DNA of 30,660 nucleotides, taken from contig JAETOP010000039.1 in NCBI GenBank assembly GCA_021771675.1, positions 1 to 30,660 of the forward strand. Reading direction: 5' to 3'. Both the position numbers and the translations under genes were made by a program. This DNA comes from Oscillospiraceae bacterium. GTDB taxonomy: Bacteria > Bacillota_A > Clostridia > Oscillospirales > Oscillospiraceae. Numbering within the stretch: position 1 is the first letter of the stretch; the number at the start of each line of letters is the position of its first letter. The notes beneath the pieces are model-generated. The model did not search any database and was not told where the DNA came from. It saw only the letters and a list, made by a program, of their open reading frames with translations. Below, one piece after another: positions 25,214-30,660 of the stretch.

Positions 25214-25243
25214 TTGACTTTTTGTGAATTTTCGTGGTACATT
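25214..25243 (+). promoter_or_regulatory. Promoter of the hypB operon
   Basis: TTGACT (25214-25219), 18 nt, TACATT (25238-25243), about 55 nt before the hypB start. A CGTGGTA half-site (25234-25240) resembling the FadR-type operator overlaps the -10 box, so the same regulator may act here. The surrounding 25140-25260 stretch is strikingly A/T-rich against G+C-rich genes on both sides. Confidence 0.6.
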
Positions 25244-25298
25244 CGAAATAGAAACTAAAAATTGATTTATCTGGTCAAGCCAGAGATGGAGGAATACT

Positions 25299-25967
25299 AT
25301 GGCAGGCTTTCAAGTGATTGAAGTCAAGGAGAGCATCTTCGCGGAAAACGACCGGCAGGCCGACGCCCTGCGGCAGAAGCTGAAAGGGGAGAAGACCTTC
25401 CTTCTGAACCTCATGTCCTCTCCCGGAGCGGGAAAAACCACCACCCTTTGCAGGACCATCGAGGCACTGAAGGACGAGCTGCGTATTGGCGTCATGGAGG
25501 CCGACATCGACTCCGATGTGGACGCCCGGACCATCGACGGCACCGGCGTCCGGGCCATTCAGCTCCATACCGGCGGCATGTGCCACCTGGACGCCGATAT
25601 GACCAAGCAGGGCCTGGAGGCTTTTGGCACGGAGGAATTGGACCTGGTGGTGCTGGAGAACGTGGGCAATCTGGTGTGCCCGGCGGAGTTTGACACCGGC
25701 GCGGTGAAGAACGCCATGATCCTCTCTGTCCCCGAGGGCCACGACAAGCCCTTAAAATATCCCCTGATCTTCACCGTCTGCGACGTGCTGCTCATCAACA
25801 AGATCGACGTGCTGCCCTACTTCGATTTTGACATGGAAAAGGTGACGGCGTACGCCAAAATGCGCAATCCCAACATTCACATCATCCCCATCTGCGCCAA
25901 AACCGGCGAGGGCATCGACGCCTGGGCGGACTGGCTGCGCCAGCAGGTCCGCGACTGGCAGAGCTGA
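25299..25967 (+). CDS. hypB: HypB nickel-insertion GTPase
   Basis: A 222-residue G3E GTPase which, with HypA, delivers nickel to enzymes, classically [NiFe] hydrogenase. Walker A is SSPGAGKTTT (40-49), EADIDSDVD lies at about 67-75 and NKID is the guanine-recognition motif. C95, H96 and C127 occupy the metal-site positions known from archaeal HypB (HTGGMCHLD and GNLVCPAEFD). There is no N-terminal CC-motif or histidine-rich nickel store. The start follows GGAGG with a 6-nt gap. It opens a tight operon with a large oxidoreductase, hypA and a membrane protein. No hydrogenase or hypCDEF genes are in view, so the nickel client may not be a hydrogenase. Confidence 0.93.
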   Translation: MAGFQVIEVKESIFAENDRQADALRQKLKGEKTFLLNLMSSPGAGKTTTLCRTIEALKDELRIGVMEADIDSDVDARTIDGTGVRAIQLHTGGMCHLDADMTKQGLEAFGTEELDLVVLENVGNLVCPAEFDTGAVKNAMILSVPEGHDKPLKYPLIFTVCDVLLINKIDVLPYFDFDMEKVTAYAKMRNPNIHIIPICAKTGEGIDAWADWLRQQVRDWQS

Positions 25968-25988
25968 GAGAAAGAGAGGAAGTGCGTT

Positions 25989-28736
25989 ATGTCCAATTTT
26001 GACCCCAATCCCTACAAAATCCCGGAGGATATGCCCAAGCGTGAAATTGTTCTGAAGCTGGGCCAGATGATCACCAACCGCATGGGCCGGAAAATCACCT
26101 ATGAGGACGCGGAATACTGGGGCCTCCAGGGTATCGTCACCGACGAGATGGCCGAGGTCGCCCTGAAAATGGAGGTCCGCAAGCCCAAGACCTTGGCCCA
26201 GATCGCCAAGCTCACCGGCAAGGACTCGGAGTATCTGGAAAAGCTGCTGTTTGAGATGTGCATGGTGGGCCTCATTGAGTACAACTGGGAGAACCTGGAC
26301 GGCAAGAACCCCAACCATGAGAAGCGGTATGTCCTGCCCCTGTTCGTCCCCGGCAGCGCCGAGTTCACGAATATGAATGCCAAGCAGCTGGAGGAGCACC
26401 CGGAGCTGGGCAAGTTCTTCGAGCGCATGAGCTTCGAGGCCCTGGAGCGGGTCACCCCCATGGTGCCTCCCGGCGGCGCAGGCATCGGCATGCACGTCAT
26501 CCCCGTGGAGAAGGCCATCCCCACCGAGAGTCAGTCCATCTCCATCGAGCACATCTCCCACTGGCTGGACAAGTACGAGGGCCAGTACGCCAAGTCTCCC
26601 TGCTCCTGCCGCCTGTCCCGCCGGACCTTCGACGAGGGCTGCGCCGACGACCCGGAGGATTGGTGCATCGCCGTGGGCGACATGGCCAACTACATCGTGG
26701 AGACCAACCGGGGCAGCTACATCACCAAGGAGGAGGCCCTGGAGATCTTCCGCAAGGCGGAGGACAACGGCTTCGTCCACCAGATCACCAACATCGACGG
26801 CGAGCAGAAGATCTTCGGCATCTGCAACTGCAACGTCAACGTCTGCTACGCCCTGCGGACATCCCAGCTCTTCAACACGCCCAACCTCAGCCGCAGCGCC
26901 TATGTTGCCAAGGTAGAGCCGGAAAACTGCGTGGCCTGCGGCCGCTGCGTGGAGTACTGCCCCGCCGGTGCCGTGAAGCTGGGCCAGAAGATCTGCACCA
27001 AGGACGGCCCCGTGGCGTATCCCCGCCATGAGCTGCCGGACGCCGCCAAGTGGGGTCCGGAGAAGTGGGACGTGGATTACCGGGACAACAACCGCATCAA
27101 CTGCTACGACACCGGCACCTCCCCCTGCAAGACCGCCTGCCCCGCCCACATCGCCGTGCAGGGCTATCTGAAGCTGGCGGCCCAGGGCAAGTTCACCGAG
27201 GCGCTCCAGCTCATTAAGCGGGAGAATCCCTTCCCCGCCGTCTGCGGCCGCATCTGCAACCGCCGCTGTGAGGACGCCTGCACCCGGGGCACCGTGGACC
27301 AGGCGGTGGCCATCGACGAGGTGAAGCGGTTCATCGCCCAGCAGGACCTGGACGCCGCCACCCGGTTCATTCCCCCGGTGGTGACGCCCACTCTGCGTGG
27401 CCCCTTCCCCCAGAAGATCGCCGTCATCGGCGCCGGTCCCGCCGGTATGAGCTGCGCCTACTACCTGGCCGAAAAGGGCTACAAGCCCACGGTGTTCGAC
27501 AAGGCCGCCCGCCCCGGCGGTATGCTGATGAACGGCATTCCCTCCTTCCGCCTGGAAAAGGACGTGGTGGAGGCGGAGATCGACGTGCTCCGGGAGATGG
27601 GCGTGGAGTTCCGCTGCGGCGTGGAGGTGGGCAAGGACGTCACCATCCAGCAGCTCCGGGACCAGGGCTACCAGGGCTTCTATGTGGCCATCGGTCTCCA
27701 GAGCGGCGGTAGACTGAACATCCCCGGTGACGACGCCCAGGGCGTCACGGCCGGTATCGACTTCACCAAGCTGGTGAACCTGGAAGGCCCCCAGAAGCTG
27801 GAGGGTAAGGTGGTTGTCATTGGCGGCGGCAACATCGCCTGCGACGTGGCCCGCACCGCCGTCCGCTGCGGCGCGGAGAGTGTCACCATGTACTGCCTGG
27901 AGGGCTACGACGACATGCCCTGCGGCGAGGAGGACCGCTCCGAGTGTGAGAAGGACGGCATCGCCATTCGGGCCGGATGGGGCCCTGTGGAAATCGCCTC
28001 TGCCGACGGCAAGTGCACCGGCGTCACCTTCCGCAAGTGCCTGTCCGTCAGGAATGCCGAGGGCCGTTTCGCCCCCACCTTTGACGATTTCGTGATCGAG
28101 ACCGCGGAGTGCACCACGGTCCTCTACTGCATCGGCCAGAAGGCCGACTGGGGCCAGCTGTTGGCGGGCACCAAGGTAGAGCTGAACCCCAACGGCACGG
28201 TCAAGGCAGATCCCTTGACGCTCCAGACCGCCGAGCCGGGCATCTTCGTTGGCGGCGACGCCTACACCGGCCAGAAGTTTGCCATCGACGCCATTGCCGC
28301 CGGCAAAGAGGGCGCCGTGTCCCTGCACCGCTTTGTGCAGCCCCACAGCAGCCTGACCATCGGCCGCAACCGCCGCCAGTTCATTGAGCTGGACAAGAAG
28401 AACCTGGATATCGGCAGCTATGACGACACCCCCCGCCAGCGCCCCGGCTACAACGAGGCCCTGCGGAAGACCTTCTCCGACGAGCGCACCGGCTTCACCG
28501 CCGAACAGGTGAAGATCGAGACCGCCCGGTGCCTGGGCTGCGGCGCCTCCGTGGTGGACCCCAACAAGTGCATCGGCTGCGGCGTCTGCACCACCAAGTG
28601 CGGCTTTGACGCCATTCATCTGTTCCGGGAGCGTCCGGAGTGCAGCACCATGGTGCCCATCGAGGATAAGCTGAAGGCCGTGCTGCCCTACATGGTAAAG
28701 CGGGGATTGAAGATCAAGTTCGGAAAGAAGGCTTAA
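25989..28736 (+). CDS. Large FAD-dependent oxidoreductase with several Fe-S domains
   Basis: A 915-residue electron-transfer flavoprotein. Residues 1-100 look like a winged-helix-type fold. Then comes a cysteine module (PCSC 204-207, C218, C226, then C279, C281, C286) and a ferredoxin site CVACGRCVEYCP (314-325). Residues 370-450 are the Fer4_20/GltD N-terminal domain with C372, C380, C384 and C419, C423, C427, C431. VIGAGPAGMSCAYYLAE (479-495) binds FAD and VVVIGGGNIACDVA (608-621) NAD(P)H, as in GltD or NfnB. The C-terminus adds CLGCG (848-852) and another 4Fe-4S site C861, C864, C867, C871. This amounts to perhaps five clusters. It probably passes electrons between NAD(P)H, ferredoxin and a partner, possibly by flavin-based bifurcation. 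It sits between hypB (21 nt before) and hypA (directly adjoining), so it is part of this nickel-linked unit. Partner and substrate are unknown. Confidence 0.88.
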   Translation: MSNFDPNPYKIPEDMPKREIVLKLGQMITNRMGRKITYEDAEYWGLQGIVTDEMAEVALKMEVRKPKTLAQIAKLTGKDSEYLEKLLFEMCMVGLIEYNWENLDGKNPNHEKRYVLPLFVPGSAEFTNMNAKQLEEHPELGKFFERMSFEALERVTPMVPPGGAGIGMHVIPVEKAIPTESQSISIEHISHWLDKYEGQYAKSPCSCRLSRRTFDEGCADDPEDWCIAVGDMANYIVETNRGSYITKEEALEIFRKAEDNGFVHQITNIDGEQKIFGICNCNVNVCYALRTSQLFNTPNLSRSAYVAKVEPENCVACGRCVEYCPAGAVKLGQKICTKDGPVAYPRHELPDAAKWGPEKWDVDYRDNNRINCYDTGTSPCKTACPAHIAVQGYLKLAAQGKFTEALQLIKRENPFPAVCGRICNRRCEDACTRGTVDQAVAIDEVKRFIAQQDLDAATRFIPPVVTPTLRGPFPQKIAVIGAGPAGMSCAYYLAEKGYKPTVFDKAARPGGMLMNGIPSFRLEKDVVEAEIDVLREMGVEFRCGVEVGKDVTIQQLRDQGYQGFYVAIGLQSGGRLNIPGDDAQGVTAGIDFTKLVNLEGPQKLEGKVVVIGGGNIACDVARTAVRCGAESVTMYCLEGYDDMPCGEEDRSECEKDGIAIRAGWGPVEIASADGKCTGVTFRKCLSVRNAEGRFAPTFDDFVIETAECTTVLYCIGQKADWGQLLAGTKVELNPNGTVKADPLTLQTAEPGIFVGGDAYTGQKFAIDAIAAGKEGAVSLHRFVQPHSSLTIGRNRRQFIELDKKNLDIGSYDDTPRQRPGYNEALRKTFSDERTGFTAEQVKIETARCLGCGASVVDPNKCIGCGVCTTKCGFDAIHLFRERPECSTMVPIEDKLKAVLPYMVKRGLKIKFGKKA

Positions 28737-29126
28737 ATGCACGAATTGGGCATCGTATTCCACGTCATCAAGTCCGTGGAGGAGGTTGGACGGCAGAACT
28801 GCCTCAACCGGGTCAGCGCCGTGACGCTGGAGATCGGGGAGGTCTCCGGCGTGGTGCCCTCCTACCTCACCGACTGCTGGGACTGGGCGGTGAAGAAGTC
28901 CGACCTGCTCCGTGGAGCGGAGCTGCGGACGGACATTCTTCCCGCTGTCACCCACTGCGACGGCTGTGGGAAGGACTATCCCACCGTGGCCCACGGAAAG
29001 ACCTGTCCCCACTGCGGTAGCGGGGACACCTGGCTGCTGACCGGGTCCGAGCTGAACATCAAGGAGATCGAGGTGCCGGACCCGGAGCCGCCGGAAACGG
29101 GCGAAATTCCGCAACAAATGGGATAA
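28737..29126 (+). CDS. hypA: HypA nickel metallochaperone
   Basis: A 129-residue HypA/HybF protein. It begins MHELGI, the conserved nickel-binding start (amino terminus, H2, E3). The zinc site is C74, C77, C90, C93 (HCDGCG and CPHCG), normal for the family. The C-terminus runs on with an acidic proline-rich tail of about 20 residues (EVPDPEPPETGEIP), longer than usual. Its ATG directly follows the TAA of the oxidoreductase gene, indicating translational coupling. It works with HypB in nickel transfer; the two genes flanking an oxidoreductase gene is an unusual order. Confidence 0.93.
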   Translation: MHELGIVFHVIKSVEEVGRQNCLNRVSAVTLEIGEVSGVVPSYLTDCWDWAVKKSDLLRGAELRTDILPAVTHCDGCGKDYPTVAHGKTCPHCGSGDTWLLTGSELNIKEIEVPDPEPPETGEIPQQMG

Positions 29127-29157
29127 TTGGGAGAAAATATTACTGGGAGGAATCAAT

Positions 29158-30192
29158 ATGTTGTTCCAACTCTACGGCGAGACCGCCGGTTATCAGCTTT
29201 TGGGCTTCGTGCTGGTGTTTACCTGCCTGGTGCTGGCAAACGAATTTGCCCGCCGCACCAAGACCGGCGGCATCCTCTGCTTCCTGGCGCTGCCCGCCGC
29301 GCTGACGGTGTACTTCATCGCTATCTACGTGGGCGCCGCCGCCGGAGCGGAATGGGCACTGAACAACCAGACCTACACCAACATGAACAGCTGGTTCCAC
29401 TACGCCAAGCTGTACGCCGCCACCGCCGGGTGCATCGGCTTCATGATGCTGAAATACAAGTGGAGCATCGGCAAGACGGATTGGTTCAAGGTGTTTCCCT
29501 TTGCAATCGTCGCCATCAACATCCTCATCGCCGTGGCCAGCGATTTCGAGTCCGGCATCCGGGGCGCCATGGCCATGGCGGAGTTCGGAGACCGCTGGTG
29601 GCTCTCCTCCGAGAACGTGTGGCTGTACGGCGGCTGGTGGAACTGGGTCAACGGCATCGCCGGCATCATCAACATCTTCTGCATGACGGCCTGGTGGGGC
29701 ATCTACACCTCGAAAGATCAGAAGGATATGCTGTGGCCCGACATGACTTGGTGCTACATCCTGGCCTATGACCTGTGGAACTTCGAGTACACCTACAACT
29801 GCCTGCCTACCCACTCCTGGTACTGCGGTCTGGCCCTGCTGCTGGCTCCCACCTTTGCCAACCACTTCTGGAATAAGGGCGGATGGATCCAAAACCGTGC
29901 CAACACCTTGGCCCTGTGGTGCATGTTCGCTCAGGTGTTCCCCCTGTTCCAGGACAAGAGCGTCTTCACTACCATCCCCACCATCTACGCCGACGGCTTC
30001 ATGGATCCTGCCATCCGGCCCACCGCGGCGGACCCCACCGCCCAGGGTGTGGTTGCCATCGTGGCGCTGGTGGTGAATGTGGTCATCCTGGTCGCCATCA
30101 TCAAGCGGGCAAAGGCCCAGAAAAAGAACCCTTACAAGCAGGAGGTCTTTACAGACCAGAAGGACTTCCAGGAGGCCATGGCAAGAGCCTGA
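29158..30192 (+). CDS. DUF5692-like polytopic membrane protein
   Basis: A 344-residue membrane protein with about eight to nine hydrophobic helices and a lysine-rich cytoplasmic tail (KRAKAQKKNPYK). It has many tryptophans in the middle (e.g. WWLSSENVWLYGGWWNWVN, about 143-161) and helix pairs with conserved-looking D, N and H residues (WNFEYTYNCLPTHSW). I believe this is the DUF5692 family of unknown function, though the name is from memory. The start follows GGGAGG with a 7-nt gap and lies 31 nt after hypA, so it closes the operon. It could be a transporter for nickel or for the substrate of the pathway, or a membrane electron-transfer anchor; no motif decides this. Confidence 0.75.
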   Translation: MLFQLYGETAGYQLLGFVLVFTCLVLANEFARRTKTGGILCFLALPAALTVYFIAIYVGAAAGAEWALNNQTYTNMNSWFHYAKLYAATAGCIGFMMLKYKWSIGKTDWFKVFPFAIVAINILIAVASDFESGIRGAMAMAEFGDRWWLSSENVWLYGGWWNWVNGIAGIINIFCMTAWWGIYTSKDQKDMLWPDMTWCYILAYDLWNFEYTYNCLPTHSWYCGLALLLAPTFANHFWNKGGWIQNRANTLALWCMFAQVFPLFQDKSVFTTIPTIYADGFMDPAIRPTAADPTAQGVVAIVALVVNVVILVAIIKRAKAQKKNPYKQEVFTDQKDFQEAMARA

Positions 30193-30448
30193 TGCAGACT
30201 CTACAAACAGAAAACCACTGGAGCAGAACATCGTATGAAAACAATGGACTTGGTAGTTCGCAAGGGCTCATCCTTTTGACTGTTGAGGGGAATGAGAATG
30301 GCTGAAAATGATAATGGCACTTAAGCACTTTCTGCGCACTTTCCAAAAGAGTTTTTCCTTGTTATCATTTGTCTTGTTTATATACTTCCCCACCATCTGA
30401 TGGAGTGGGGGTGGTACAGAGCAAGTTGCCCGAGCCGGAAAGAGGTAC

Positions 30449-30477
30449 TTGACAATCGTTCTGGTTCAAGCTACTAT
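30449..30477 (+). promoter_or_regulatory. Strong promoter for a small RNA
   Basis: TTGACA (30449-30454), 17 nt, TACTAT (30472-30477): consensus -35 box, ideal spacing, good -10 box. No open frame of note follows. The stretch between the membrane protein gene and this point (30193-30448) holds only a weak hairpin at 30388-30410 (CCCCACCAT/ATGGAGTGGGG). Confidence 0.6.
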
Positions 30478-30483
30478 CACGGC

Positions 30484-30612
30484 AACAAGATTTGCCATCG
30501 AGAAAAAGCCCCGTCTCCGTCTGATTCGGCGGAGCCGGGGCTTTGTAACCGTCAAATCTCCCGGCGTATAAAAATCATGCCATCCCGGAGTTAGGATGGC
30601 ATGATTTCATTT
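30484..30612 (+). ncRNA. Candidate structured small RNA with terminator
   Basis: Directly behind the promoter at 30449-30477. AGATTTG (30488-30494) can pair with CAAATCT (30553-30559), enclosing a strong hairpin AAAGCCCCGTCTCCG (30505-30519) with CGGAGCCGGGGCTTT (30530-30544). A second hairpin AAATCATGCCATCC (30572-30585) with GGATGGCATGATTT (30594-30607) ends in TTTCATTTTA and would serve as terminator. The start is an estimate from the -10 box. The class is not recognised; alternatively these are two terminators, or a leader of a gene beyond the window. Confidence 0.4.
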
Positions 30613-30660
30613 TAGTGGTATTCTGCATTCATCCGGAGCACTGGCGGGCGTGAGCTGTTC

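Noticed and set aside
25752..29156. A 1134-codon open frame on the minus strand opposite the hypB operon
   Set aside because: It is a mirror of the very G+C-rich third codon positions of hypB, the oxidoreductase gene and hypA; its protein is a low-complexity run of A, G, L, H, V and D, and each plus-strand gene has clear motifs and ribosome sites.
1..30660. CRISPR array
   Set aside because: No regularly spaced direct repeats were seen anywhere; the only clear longer repeat is the two-copy hairpin element.

Overview
The window looks like a chromosomal segment of an anaerobic, moderately high-GC Clostridia member, most likely of the Oscillospiraceae. This rests on the consistently strong AGGAGG-type ribosome sites, the many oxygen-sensitive Fe-S, flavin and radical-SAM enzymes, and the Firmicutes-type genes (DegV/FakB, a TGS-linked uridine-kinase-like protein, an MMPL exporter, Cmk2-like kinase, DUF308). 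No genus can be named from the sequence alone.

Layout. 1-1.4 kb: remnant-like DNA with a terminator, a good promoter and a zinc-ribbon-like protein that resembles the DUF6076 family. 1.5-17.7 kb: a long run of genes, all on the minus strand. Read in transcription order these are two TetR regulators, an MprF-type membrane protein, metK, a TGS/uridine-kinase protein, a DegV fatty-acid-binding protein, glgB, oleate hydratase, a DUF308/HdeD membrane protein, a radical SAM protein, an enoate-reductase-type flavoenzyme fused to an acetoacetate-decarboxylase-like domain, and a short-chain dehydrogenase. 17.7-23.2 kb: plus-strand genes for a secreted coiled-coil protein and an MMPL/RND exporter, divergent from one TetR gene, followed by a cytidylate-kinase-like gene. 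23.2-23.8 kb: non-coding DNA with a terminator and the 3' half of an initiator-type tRNA-Met (a probable attachment-site scar). 23.8-25.1 kb: methyltransferase and FadR-type GntR regulator on the minus strand. 25.3-30.2 kb: a divergent operon hypB, large FAD/Fe-S oxidoreductase, hypA, DUF5692-like membrane protein. 30.4-30.6 kb: a strong promoter that appears to drive a short structured RNA.

Two parts stand out. First, oleate hydratase, the short-chain dehydrogenase and the flavoenzyme/acetoacetate-decarboxylase-like fusion together match the activities of the four-enzyme polyunsaturated-fatty-acid saturation pathway known from Lactobacillus plantarum (CLA-HY, CLA-DH, CLA-DC, CLA-ER). Here the isomerase-type and enone-reductase-type activities would sit on one 937-residue polypeptide, and a radical SAM protein and a DUF308 protein lie between them. 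Second, the nickel chaperones HypA and HypB flank a 915-residue multi-cluster oxidoreductase and precede an uncharacterised membrane protein, with no hydrogenase and no hypCDEF in view. This is a candidate undescribed nickel-linked redox system under its own FadR-type regulator. An 85-bp hairpin repeat occurs twice, once directly upstream of the oleate hydratase gene.
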